Assembly (NCBI RefSeq): GCF_963576615.1
Contig: NC_088708.1
Coordinates: 9,858,001 to 9,922,000 of the forward strand
DNA length: 64,000 bases
Direction of reading: 5' to 3'
Source of the DNA: Watersipora subatra
Taxonomy: Eukaryota; Bryozoa; Gymnolaemata; Cheilostomatida; Watersiporidae
Positions within the stretch are counted from its first letter, which is position 1; the number at the start of each line of letters is the position of its first letter. Shown piece after piece: positions 42,801 through 50,866 of this stretch. The notes beneath the pieces are model-generated. The model worked only from the letters and a program-made list of their open reading frames with translations, made no database searches and had not been told where the DNA came from. The translations under genes and the position numbers were made by a program.

Positions 42801-44017
42801 TACAAATAGCATAAACCTTTCTATATTCAGCTATTTTTTGCTAACAGCCAACTTTAATAAAGAATTTTGCTATCTGATACGCTCATGGAAGGCAACATGT
42901 AGTTTTGCTTCCATTCACGAGAGTAGAAACCGTACGTTGTTTATCCATACAACTTTTGACGACAGCTAAATGATATTCTAAAAACTCTCAAATTACTCTA
43001 ACAAAACCTATTGACTTCCTCATTCCTACAGCTGGTTCCTTTACTTAGTCAGTAAAACTTGAATCAAGATGATGTGCCAGTGGTAACGCGTTATAAGGAT
43101 CTTCTTCGCGTTAATCACAGTCACCCCAGGTGGGGCTTTGGCGGAATATATTTACTGAGGCTTGTGTCTGCAGTTAGATTGTTATTTCTGTTACAAGGTT
43201 TGGGAGGTGATAAAATAGTTTGTACAGACAAAGTTACAGACACGGTAGAAGGGTCTGTGAGATTAGGTCATGTGCCCAATTAAGTACATTAAGCACATTA
43301 AGCTCTTAAGCACATTAAGTCATGTGCTCAATAATTACAACAATATGAAATGGTATGAGACTAATGGTATAAAATGCATGCCCAAGGCAATCAGTGTTTA
43401 CATACACGATGGTAGAAAAAGTTCAGTTTAGTGTTAATATGGAAAGCAATGGAGCCTGTACAAGTTGATCAGTGATTGGAGAATTGTAATGAAAATTTTT
43501 TAGGTGCTGCTATGTCATGTAATAATATCTGGTCTTTAGTTTTAAGGTCAGTATGCTTCCTTCTGTCCTTGAGAGAAGGATTTATTATATTTCGACCACT
43601 ATGATAGATGAACTACCAAAACCAGAAGTCTCATCGATGTACAGACAGTGTGAGCTATTAAACCTATTAGTTTCAATAATTGTATCGTATAAGCTAGTAC
43701 ATGTAGAGGCGGTACTTTAAGGTTTTATTAATAGCTGACAAACACATTAACAATTAGTTCAAACTGACTAACATGACTAACATTTAACTAATTAGGCACA
43801 ACAATTGTTCATTACCATACACTAGGCGTCATATCTTCTATCATGAATAAGACTAATGAGGGGAATTTTAGGTGAGTGATTCTGACATCACGATCATACA
43901 AAAGGAAACTGTGGCCACATAAACACGGAATTGTGTACACGTTAGAGCTTACTGGCACAAAACTGCAACAAATAAAAACTTACCTGTATTAAACGTAGTA
44001 GATAGAAATGTCGACAT
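12529..44017 (-). CDS. CNTLN: Centlein (CNTLN), complete 27-exon gene
   Basis: Centlein is a centriole-associated coiled-coil protein; in mammals it connects C-Nap1/CEP250 with CEP68 in the centrosome linker. Exons in gene order: 44017-43984, 41251-41178, 40214-40126, 38445-38317, 36452-36310, 36067-35904, 31875-31778, 31665-31503, 28891-28808, 28326-28193, 25977-25794, 25504-25383, 24455-24327, 22170-22070, 21077-20983, 19771-19596, 18832-18555, 18294-18163, 17980-17727, 17416-17294, 17181-17084, 16974-16806, 16527-16407, 15344-15184, 13929-13711, 13609-13538, 12597-12529. Phases agree throughout: 3615 nt, 1204 residues (human about 1405). Diagnostic segments are DKEFVWSLWKKLQV (exon 3), EKDRKVLDILKLKDEKI (exon 4), EDTEAAWNELRYVRNEN (exon 13) and AQEILDLSSADIDDLL (exon 25). 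An in-frame TGA lies 15 nt before the ATG, so this start is well supported. Exon 14 ends in a GC donor. Short symmetric exons could have been missed in the longest introns. Confidence 0.93.
13538..13609 (-). other. CNTLN: CNTLN exon 26 (detail)
   Basis: This 72-nt exon reads SYSSYWKRENSRWVKKWEKA followed by LSSQ. It corresponds to the human C-terminal segment around EWMLYIQKLLEG. The last exon (12597-12529) then gives NFVTKVTDLFLEKLDDI and the stop. The C-terminus is diverged, but the phases fit. Confidence 0.8.
13964..14247. repeat. Homogeneous 26-bp minisatellite, ~11 copies
   Basis: The unit cttgctcaccgattgtgccc plus six bases repeats about eleven times with no visible mismatch. It starts 35 bases upstream (in gene sense) of CNTLN exon 25. 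On the CNTLN strand each unit contains CGGTGAGCAAG, which resembles a splice donor. The unit is not a multiple of three, so open frames through it cycle through reading frames and are not coding. Confidence 0.92.
15783..16000. repeat. Imperfect ~41-bp tandem repeat, about 5 copies
   Basis: Units share cagctacagatgtgattc followed by aacaaaacca or similar. It lies in CNTLN intron 23. Confidence 0.75.
19772..20982. other. CNTLN intron 15, unremarkable
   Basis: About 1.2 kb between exons 15 and 16. No gene or well-formed element was recognised. CNTLN intron 16 (18833-19595) is likewise plain. Confidence 0.5.
21331..21940. mobile_element. Candidate fold-back element (~610 bp)
   Basis: The left end gatgaaattattc is matched by gaataatttcatc at the right end. 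Both inner flanks carry attcgcga / cgcgaatt words in opposite orientation. No clear target duplication was found and there is no transposase ORF. It lies in CNTLN intron 14. Confidence 0.4.
22188..22755. repeat. 47-bp minisatellite, ~12 copies
   Basis: Units contain cagtctaatgagtagtcc, ttgcattaaccctcagggct and a short linker, with scattered substitutions. It begins about 16 bases upstream (gene sense) of the exon 14 acceptor of CNTLN. There are no unique spacers, so it is a satellite and not a CRISPR array. Confidence 0.92.
22866..23236. repeat. 23-bp minisatellite, ~16 copies
   Basis: The unit acatacaagtctacagata plus four bases repeats about sixteen times, with variants at the acatac and gataa positions. 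It lies in CNTLN intron 13. A shorter array of the same unit is in the duplicated block at 24602-24750. Confidence 0.92.
24504..24757 (+). repeat. Duplicated block 1 (copy of 22766 onward)
   Basis: From agtctatttcaactgtaatc the text matches the sequence starting at 22766 and then runs into about six units of the same 23-bp array. It lies just upstream (gene sense) of CNTLN exon 13 and directly abuts duplicated block 2. Confidence 0.88.
24762..25203 (+). repeat. Duplicated block 2 (442-bp copy of 27785-28226)
   Basis: I read no mismatch between 24762-25203 and 27785-28226, at a constant offset of 3023. The source covers the end of CNTLN intron 10 and the last 34 nt of exon 10. The copy therefore carries a truncated exon 10 (25170-25203) with its donor, placed in the intron between exons 12 and 13. 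It is either a very recent duplication or an assembly artefact. Confidence 0.92.
25170..25203 (-). pseudogene. Truncated copy of CNTLN exon 10 (3' 34 nt)
   Basis: Identical to 28193-28226, the 3' end of exon 10, with the following donor gtattg. The acceptor and first 100 nt of the exon are absent, so it should not be spliced as an internal exon unless a new acceptor is used. Confidence 0.8.
25619..25775. repeat. Short imperfect tandem duplications
   Basis: Two neighbouring duplicated units, around ctatgtcacgtaacactgca and tagtgtgatatagcccaagg, sit in the CNTLN intron between exons 11 and 12. Confidence 0.6.
25978..28192. other. CNTLN intron 10, mostly plain
   Basis: 2.2 kb without a recognised gene. 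It contains a short TA run near 27016-27032, and its last ~400 bases are the source of duplicated block 2. Confidence 0.5.
29234..30108 (+). mobile_element. TTAA fold-back element, copy 1 (875 bp)
   Basis: It is bounded by TTAA at 29230-29233 and 30109-30112. Ends read AGGTTGACTTG and, in reverse complement, the same. The inverted repeats run for well over 100 bases on each side. The core has the segment cctattggtcacctgtgatg seen in the other copies. No transposase ORF. It lies in CNTLN intron 8. Confidence 0.88.
30911..31329. mobile_element. Fold-back family D, copy 1 (~420 bp)
   Basis: The left half has acttgcacaaaattttagt, then gatgtttgaggtgatctgat, tgccaggatg and gattaaaatc. The right half has the inverse: gattttaatcttgaaacatc, ctggcagtcagatca and acaaaattttgtg. 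No ORF. It lies in CNTLN intron 8, about 800 bases from TTAA element copy 1. Confidence 0.65.
31876..35903. other. CNTLN intron 6, ~4 kb
   Basis: No coding exon was recognised here. It holds the dispersed repeat copy at 33848-34057 and is otherwise plain AT-rich sequence. A symmetric CNTLN exon could be hidden here, since the human protein is about 200 residues longer. Confidence 0.5.
33848..34057 (+). repeat. Dispersed repeat, copy 2 (~210 bp)
   Basis: Diverged copy of the 6472-6700 repeat in the same orientation, inside the long CNTLN intron 6. Class unknown; it could be a degraded SINE or MITE. Confidence 0.6.
36453..38316. other. CNTLN intron 4
   Basis: 1.9 kb with no exon recognised. 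It contains a tRNA-like SINE candidate near 36805-36880 (separate entry). Confidence 0.5.
36805..36880 (+). repeat. Possible tRNA-derived SINE head
   Basis: A box-like TTGGTGCAGTTGTCAC is followed about 40 bases later by GTCGCGGTTTTGAATCCTG, close to an RNA polymerase III B box. A T run follows. It does not fold convincingly as a functional tRNA, so a SINE relic is the better guess. Confidence 0.4.
38861..39077. repeat. 14-bp minisatellite, ~15 copies
   Basis: The unit gatgtactaatata repeats about fifteen times with a/g variation at the first position. It lies in CNTLN intron 3. Confidence 0.93.
39811..39875. repeat. (TA)n microsatellite, ~65 bp
   Basis: Uninterrupted TA dinucleotides in CNTLN intron 3. 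Confidence 0.95.
41231..41455. repeat. ~45-bp minisatellite overlapping the CNTLN exon 2 acceptor, 5 copies
   Basis: Units contain atcatttgatggtacatctg, agactagaacatgtacatag and taat. The first unit overlaps exon 2: the acceptor (sense tctcag|ATGTACC) and about 20 exon bases belong to it. The remaining copies extend into intron 1 and carry partial exon starts with variable acceptor-like sequences. Confidence 0.88.
41456..43983. other. CNTLN intron 1, mostly plain
   Basis: No second gene was recognised. A 38-bp sequence is duplicated at about 41940-42010 (cactgagtaaagctgtg). A weak tRNA-like stretch, CAGTGGTAACGCG, lies near 43077. Confidence 0.45.
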
Positions 44018-45193
44018 GACAGCCAGGAATCAATGTTAAATTAGGACATCAAAACTGTTGAAAGCGTCGTTACAGTTTAAAAAGCCGCTTCTTCGAAGGA
44101 AACAAGCTCAGACATGCGCCTGGTTAACGACTGCACGCGTATTCCGAGTCTAAATTTTTCTATTGACGATTGTGTGCATTCTATAAAAACAGTGCTTATT
44201 GATTAGTCGCAAATAGCGTGTACTAAAATTACGATAGAGTTCACAACACGACCGCAGACTAATTCATAGACTATTCTTCGTTTCCTATTGCACCACCTCA
44301 CGTTTTGTCAAAAAAGTATATTGCTAACTCAACGTTTCTTTGAGTGTTTCTTTAGCTATCCGTATATAACTTCAAAAAAATCCTTTATTGCAAATGTCTG
44401 TAATAATAAGAGTGAAATAAAAATCAGTGTAGTAGTGACAATATATGCGTGTAGTATAAAAAAATGGAAATTGCCTGTTTCGCAACTCCTGTTCAACCCT
44501 AAACATCAATAGTAGATTACGGTTATTTTATATTACTTTGATACAGTGTTTTGTTTTATGTTTGGTCCAGTGTGTTTTCTTGTTCGTCAAATGTCAGTGT
44601 TATCACGGGTGTGATTGGTGTTCTCCTTATGTGCCCTGACAATATAAGCTTTTCGAAGACTTGCTACACAGTACTTTGTGCTATTTCTGTACAACAAATG
44701 TTTAATGCTTTATTTATTGTATGATATTGTGCAGTTTCCTTAAGATTGTATGTGTATGTTTTAATATGTGGCTTTATATCTCAATTGATTTTAGCTCAGG
44801 TTTTTTCAATTGAGGTTAAGACTCAGCTGATCTCTAATATTGTCGTTATAATTCTATCTTTAAAGTCATAGTTGCTCTTACAACAATGAATAATGCTGAG
44901 ATTTGCGTTATAAGTTTCTTATATGGAGGCTGTATTTTGATTATACGACAACTTGCTTCTTGTTTTAATCCATGTTGAATACAATGTAAATTCAGGGCAA
45001 CCTCCGTACCAGACCAAGCAGGAACTGACGCTTTTTTATAGTTCCCAAGATGCTGCCGATAAATGACCACACACTTTTAAACCACTAGCATAGGAGCCTT
45101 AAAACAGACTCTATATCACAGCTGATGGTAGACCGTATATATACCAGTGCAACTCCAGCTAGAGCTGACAATACTGACTCTCTATATTACAGC
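44018..45193. other. Intergenic region upstream of CNTLN
   Basis: This is the start of the 4.3-kb divergent gap between CNTLN (minus) and ERMARD (plus). No gene was recognised. The CNTLN promoter should lie in the first few hundred bases; no TATA element was identified. Confidence 0.5.
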
Positions 45194-45209
45194 CAGGCTT
45201 GGGGCCACT

Positions 45210-45545
45210 AGTGAGTATTGAGCGCACTGCACTATTTGCTGGCTAGACGACAGTAAGGTGCACTAGGCACTGCACTAGCACTAGTGCATGGCATAGTAAT
45301 AATATAAAATACACTAGGCACTGCACTAGCAGAAATTCTTGTGCACTAGTGCATGGCATAGTAATAATATAAAATGCACTAGGCACTGCACTAGCAGAAA
45401 TTCTTGTGCACTAGGCACTGCACTAGCACTAGTGCATCGAAAAGTGAAGTCAAAAATGCACTAGGCACTGCAATAGCAAAAATTCTTGTGCACTAGACAT
45501 TGCACTAGTGCAGTGTAAAATCATAAATGCACTAGGCACTCATTA
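45210..45545. repeat. Left subterminal GCACTAG array of the hAT-like element
   Basis: More than a dozen copies of CACTAG within GCACTAGGCACTGCACTAG-type words, in both orientations, because the core GCACTAGTGC is a palindrome. In hAT elements such subterminal motifs are typical transposase-binding sites; that function is inferred here. Confidence 0.85.
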
Positions 45546-46179
45546 CACCACTGAGCTGCAGTTGGGCAATTATTATAAACTTTCTCTTTAGCAATTCCAT
45601 TGACTTTCAGACAACTACAGCTACAGTACCTACTGGCAAAATTCCTCTAGTCATGTTCAAGAAAGTCTGGGTCTGAGATGTGTCACGCTCACGCTGGTAT
45701 AAACATATCACTCATAGATCAAGTTTCATTTTACTTCAAAGATGCCTACATTTATTATATAATCATACCATCTCTGGATTGGTCTCATTTTGCTTGTGAA
45801 TATGTACATAAGCATATGTAATTGGTACTTAAATACATGTATTTAAAAACATAAGTTTACAAGAAACTTATTGAAAATTGAAATTTAGTCAATAAGTTAC
45901 TTCCACTCTATCAAAGATAGATTTAAACTGAAATCCTACATATACATGTACATCCACAAATACTGACATGGAGACAAATAGACAAGACAATAAACAAATG
46001 GTAAATAAATAAAGTTGGCTTGATTGTAGTTCTAGGGATTCATGGAAACTCCAAACTCATGCTCATTTGAGTAGTTAACAACATTGCAAAGAAATATCAA
46101 AGTTCCATATTCAATACCAATATTAAAGTAAAACGTAATGCCATCTCCATCATCTCCATCAAAGGAAAATAATAATATC

Positions 46180-46515
46180 CAATCTGCACTTGGCACTGCA
46201 CTATTGCATACTATGTCGCACTAGGCACTGCACTTGCACTAGTGCATTTATGAAAAAGTTTCCAATCCGCACTAGGCATTGCACTAGAGCATTTTATGTT
46301 GCACTGTGCACTGCACTTGCACTAGTGCGTTTATGGGAATTTTCTAATCCGCACTAGGCACTGCACTAGTACATACCATGTCACACTATGCACTTGCACT
46401 AGTGCACCCAGGGACTCATGTCAAATTTGCACTAGCATTGCACTAGACATTTCTATTTTTAAATTGCACTATGCACTGCACTAGTGCAGTGCTCACTGCA
46501 CTGCTAGTGGCCCCA
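46180..46515. repeat. Right subterminal GCACTAG array of the hAT-like element
   Basis: Mirror of the left array, with words such as GCACTAGGCACTGCAC and TGCACTAGTGC, more diverged in its inner part. Confidence 0.85.
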
Positions 46516-46529
46516 AGCCTGATTACAGC

Positions 46530-48309
46530 TGATTACAGACTATGTGTGAATCAGGGTAAATCAAGCAAGAGCTGCTAATGTAAACACAGCAGGCTGTGTT
46601 TACCAGCACAACTCCACCTTGAGCCAACTATACAGACTATCAATAAACCAGTGAAAATTAAACAAGAGCCAATAATACAGACTCTATATCACAGCTGATT
46701 GCAGCCTGTGTATATACCAGTGCAACCCTTTGATCCAAGCCTTCTAAGTTACTAAAAAAAGACTTGCTATACTTGCACAAATGTATTATAGTGATGAATA
46801 TGTCTCATCATGCCAACTAAACTGCGACTGCCCCGCAAACGCAAAAGCAGCTTTTTATATAAGCGGAAAGAAACAAACTCAACATGTGATTGGTTGAGTA
46901 GTTGAAACCTCTAGGTCAACATGACAGTTATTTTTGAAATGAAACCTTTATAGTTAAATAAGCAGTATAAAAATTTGGCCACATTTGTAAAACAATAATT
47001 AGTAACAGAAAAAAGTTAATAACAAACAATCGAATGAACATTCTCTATCTTTTTTGTAATTTTTCTGATTGCAAGTCTAGGGTAGCAGCTGCCTTATAAT
47101 TCTCTTAGTAGGTGCATTCTGACCTTTATTTATCTCAGCAAGCACCATTGGTTTTGCCAGCAGCATATTATGTCATAATTTGAGTTGCCTGGTTGTTTGA
47201 CTCGCCCGTGCACGTGCAGTTTTAGCCCGTGCTCCCATCCCCTTCAGCCATTTCCAGGACCATCAATATCTAATAAAGAGCAGTTTCTTCGCTTTAGTGC
47301 TGGAAAGTCTTTTTTATACTTTTTAGTTTTTCTACAAATGTAATCATAAGTTAATTGTCTTATTTTTTTTGCTGTAATGAAAGACCCATTTGTTAGCAAA
47401 TATTCGTCAATTAGCAGTGAGTGGCTCGTTTAGCCCCAGTTGACCTATTTACCAATTGTTGTAACACAGTTGGCATAAATTAGCCGACTAGCTGATTATT
47501 TGAGGATCTTTTAGAAGTACTGAGAAAGGAATTAAAACTGTTTGCTGTTTCAAATTTACAAGTTGGCTAAAAGTGTGTCACTAAAAGAACGTCAGCCCTT
47601 GCATTAATATCGGTGATAACCAAAGAATTTCAGTTGGTATCACAAACTACTGTATAGGCGTTGTTCATTTTTTGTAATCATTAGTGCCAGCAACATTATT
47701 ACAAATTCTTATAGTGCAAGTCATTTTGTTACGTTTTTTCATTGCAAGAAGGAAAAATTGTTGACTCTCCTTGTGCGCTGTTATCAATTAGATATCTAAC
47801 AAGATATTAAGTAAACTCTGATACTTGCATATACCTTATCTTTAGAATGATCATAGGTTTTAATATCGGGTGTCTATTATAGTGTTGTTAGCGAATTCTG
47901 GTAATCGCCTTAAATTTACAGCTACATCGATTCATTCTTTTTTATTCATGTTCAACTCCAGTAAAAATAAGTCATTTAAATGTTAAGTTTTAAATTCAAA
48001 CTATCCTAAATTAAATTTCATTATGTTGAATTGGTAAGCTTAGTGATTGTAGCAATTACAATGTATAGCGTTAAATGCAAACCCAATTCAACATGGTGTC
48101 TGTATCTTCAATGATTAACATCCTCACGTTTTTGAGTGTCTCCACTTAGCACAAGATGTAAAAAGGCCAATTTTTGAAGCATAAAAATAGGATGAAATGG
48201 TTTTTGACTTTTAATGTATGCTGATATCGTTTAATTATTAAGTTAGATCATTTTTGCCCTGCTTGTTACTGCACATCTAGGTCAGCAGCCTTTCATTGTT
48301 TTCAGGATC
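46530..48309. other. ERMARD upstream region
   Basis: No coding sequence was recognised. A polypyrimidine-AG (gttttcag, ending 48305) lies five bases before the ERMARD ATG. It suggests a spliced 5' UTR whose first exon and promoter lie somewhere in this stretch. Confidence 0.45.
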
Positions 48310-50262
48310 ATGGATCATAAGACATCCTTTGTTAGCGATCTTTCTGGTGATCATTTATCAACGGAACAAAAAAGTTTGGTTAGTTACTTGCGAAGTTCTG
48401 CTGTGTCCACGTTCTCAGAATACGTGCAAACCATTATCTCACTGCCAAATATCAACATAAAGCAGCTACCTCAGGCTTCTGAAGGCATTTCTGAAGATGT
48501 TCAAGCAGATTTGATTGCCAGGTTCATGGAAGTACTAGCTCTTTTACGAAAAAATGAGAAGCGTGAACAGAACTATTATACTAAATGTACTGCAAAGCTA
48601 TCTAACTTTATCCAGGAAGTGACTGCCTCACTTCAGCATGTGCTTCCAGACATATTTGTCACCAGAAATAATGAAAAATTGTCTTGGTTGTGTGTGAACC
48701 AGAAAGAACTCATTCAGTGTCTAGCTGAGGCCCAAACGTTAAAGCAAGGTGCTCTTTATGGCATCTGCCTTCTCCTGACTGCCATACTAGACCGAAGCTT
48801 GCAAGATATTATCTGGACAATTGACTCAAAGACACCAGTAATATTAAAGGATCTTCTGCAAAACTCTACATTAGTGAAAATTATCGGAGATGACATTTTG
48901 GTGTTTTTAGACATCATTGTAGGGCCTCCTACATCTCTGAATATACGTAACTTAGTTTGGCATGGGTTTGGATCAGTTAATGAGCATCCAGAGCATTATG
49001 CTTTTCTCATATTCTTTACATTCATTATTATTGGTCAGAGACTGGGAGATAAAAAGGTGAAGGTTTCTCATCGTTCATTTGTGACATTAGACACATCGGC
49101 ACTTAAACAAGAAAACCCAACTCTCTTTAAATGGAAGCATGATGTCCCGTTTTCTCATTTTGTGGATGTTATTGGTATCAAGTCAATAGAAATCGCGGCA
49201 GCAGTACACTATGCATCATCAGGCAGGTTTGGATTGGCTAGTGCACTTCTCTTAACCAGTTTTGAGCATATTTCAAGGGCAGCCTTTTGTATAAGTAACT
49301 CTTGCTCGCAGCGACTCATGACAGCTGTGTCTTCAGAATACTTTACAACTCTTGATCATGTATTTTCTGAGAAGCTCTCTGATGAGAGGAAGTCAAACGC
49401 TCTCTACCATTATCTACCACAGAGATTAAGGTCTGCTTTGTATGACCTGTTATATTATCCTCGTGGCCTCAGATTAAGGGATAGGTTGAGCCACATGGAG
49501 ATCCTGTTCACTGATGTCTCGGAAGATGTATGGTCTTATTGCTACAACATCGTGTCAACAACCATCTTGTTCATTGTGTATGGTAAAAGTTTTACTCCGG
49601 TAGCAAACACATTGACAAACAACTATGTACCTCAATATCATCCATTGGCATGTGCAGCACTAGTGCTTGACGCACTGAAGGATCAAGTTTTAGTTCTGAG
49701 TAACCTCCATCCACCAGCTGGTCTTGAATTCATCATAGCAGATGATGAACGCTCTGAAATAGCTGGACAGCGGTTATTATCACACTTCGACCAGTTTATG
49801 CAATCACCTTTAGAAGTTGTTGACTTATTGTTTTGTACTCATACAGGAAGTTTAACAATTCTTTCTACTTCTTCTGGTTTCCAACTGGTGGCTGAATGGT
49901 GTACCCTGCTTCATGCCATTTGCGATTGTCTTCTCATGACAGTGAAAACCATGTGTAGATATGGTGAGAATCGAGCGGTCATGTTTAATGAGCGAAACCT
50001 GCGTGCTCGTCAACGAAAAAATTTTCTTACTTTCCATAGCTTTCGGAAAGCTCTTGCACACATCTATAGAATGCTACATTTAATCATGGTTCAGCTTTTC
50101 AACAGTATGGCAAACACAAACTCCTGTGTCGTAAAAAAGAAGCATAAGTCTTTGTTGCAACTTTCAGAGAATCTCTCTACATTTGCCAAAGAAAATAAAT
50201 GGTCCAAATCTGTTGACTATTTTGTAGACTTTGTGACAATGCATTATCATGAACTATCATGA
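48310..50262 (+). CDS. ERMARD: ERMARD-like DUF4209 protein, single coding exon
   Basis: The 650-residue ORF resembles human ERMARD (C6orf70, 678 residues), an endoplasmic-reticulum membrane-associated protein linked to RNA degradation and, in people, to neuronal migration disorders. The DUF4209 signature is NIRNLVWHGF at about residues 211-220, followed by the hydrophobic run AFLIFFTFIIIG (231-242). A second conserved patch is LRLRDRLSHMEI (387-398), followed by the hydrophobic NIVSTTILFIVYG. No coding intron is present, although the human gene has many. A splice acceptor lies right before the ATG, so the transcript probably has an intron in its 5' UTR. ZNF622 starts 605 bases downstream on the same strand. 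The exact biochemical role of the family is unknown. Confidence 0.93.
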   Translation: MDHKTSFVSDLSGDHLSTEQKSLVSYLRSSAVSTFSEYVQTIISLPNINIKQLPQASEGISEDVQADLIARFMEVLALLRKNEKREQNYYTKCTAKLSNFIQEVTASLQHVLPDIFVTRNNEKLSWLCVNQKELIQCLAEAQTLKQGALYGICLLLTAILDRSLQDIIWTIDSKTPVILKDLLQNSTLVKIIGDDILVFLDIIVGPPTSLNIRNLVWHGFGSVNEHPEHYAFLIFFTFIIIGQRLGDKKVKVSHRSFVTLDTSALKQENPTLFKWKHDVPFSHFVDVIGIKSIEIAAAVHYASSGRFGLASALLLTSFEHISRAAFCISNSCSQRLMTAVSSEYFTTLDHVFSEKLSDERKSNALYHYLPQRLRSALYDLLYYPRGLRLRDRLSHMEILFTDVSEDVWSYCYNIVSTTILFIVYGKSFTPVANTLTNNYVPQYHPLACAALVLDALKDQVLVLSNLHPPAGLEFIIADDERSEIAGQRLLSHFDQFMQSPLEVVDLLFCTHTGSLTILSTSSGFQLVAEWCTLLHAICDCLLMTVKTMCRYGENRAVMFNERNLRARQRKNFLTFHSFRKALAHIYRMLHLIMVQLFNSMANTNSCVVKKKHKSLLQLSENLSTFAKENKWSKSVDYFVDFVTMHYHELS

Positions 50263-50299
50263 GTAATATTCCCAATTTTTGCTTGGTCCATGTGAAGAC

Positions 50300-50305
50300 A
50301 ATAAA
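50300..50305 (+). other. ERMARD poly(A) signal
   Basis: AATAAA 38 bases after the ERMARD stop. The downstream 50306-50810 stretch holds no recognised gene. Confidence 0.6.
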
Positions 50306-50813
50306 AATTTGATGTCTGATTTACAAGTGACAATCCACATCACTGTATGATTTAAATCACATTACTTAAAATAGTTGTTTCATACTTAGAAAACTTAGGT
50401 AAACCAGTTTCTATTTTTTCTATTTATTTATCTGCATAAGGTAAACTCACATATTATTACTTGTTTAGTTGAGCGCATATTGTTTAACTTGTTATTATTT
50501 CAATACATTATTCTGTCTACGAAAACTTCAAATTTTTAATATTCATCAATCAGGATTAATTCAAATCGTATCAAGCGATCGCTGACATACCAGATTTTAT
50601 ACAAGTAGCAAGTTTAAAAGGAAACTTGCCTTTGCTCAATCAAAGATTTATTCAAGTTTATATTAAATAGAAAGACAATTATTAGCGACCATTGTCTCAG
50701 TGGTCATGAAAGTGAGCTCTAACATACATGTAGATATAAGCTTCAAGTTTACCTCAGCAGTAAGTTTTTAATTACTATAGGCAAAACATCCTCAGTTACC
50801 GCAACAGGAATTG

Positions 50814-50821
50814 TATAAATA
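50814..50821 (+). promoter_or_regulatory. TATA-box candidate for ZNF622
   Basis: TATAAATA lies 46 bases upstream of the ZNF622 ATG, a spacing that would leave a very short 5' UTR. A motif match only. Confidence 0.4.
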
Positions 50822-50866
50822 GCCACTAAATTTAAGAGATAGTCTTAATACCTAGCATACTTTTAG

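Larger units (their letters stand above)
45194..46521. mobile_element. Non-autonomous hAT-like transposon (1328 bp)
   Basis: The left end is CAGGCTTGGGGCCACTAG and the right end is its exact reverse complement (18 bp). The 8-bp sequence ATTACAGC lies immediately outside both ends (45186-45193 and 46522-46529), the duplication size of hAT elements. Both arms are packed with GCACTAGTGC-type palindromic words: roughly 45210-45545 and 46180-46515. The ~630-bp centre has no long ORF, so transposase must be supplied in trans. It sits inside an older degenerate repeat that reads acagactctatatcacagct on both sides. Confidence 0.92.

Noticed and set aside
43059..43283. 74-residue ORF in CNTLN intron 1
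   Set aside because: No recognised similarity; the stretch looks more like a degraded tRNA-derived repeat.
48310..50262. ERMARD copy as a processed pseudogene
   Set aside because: The 650-codon frame is intact with family motifs, and no genomic poly(A) tail or target duplication was seen; a functional gene is more likely.
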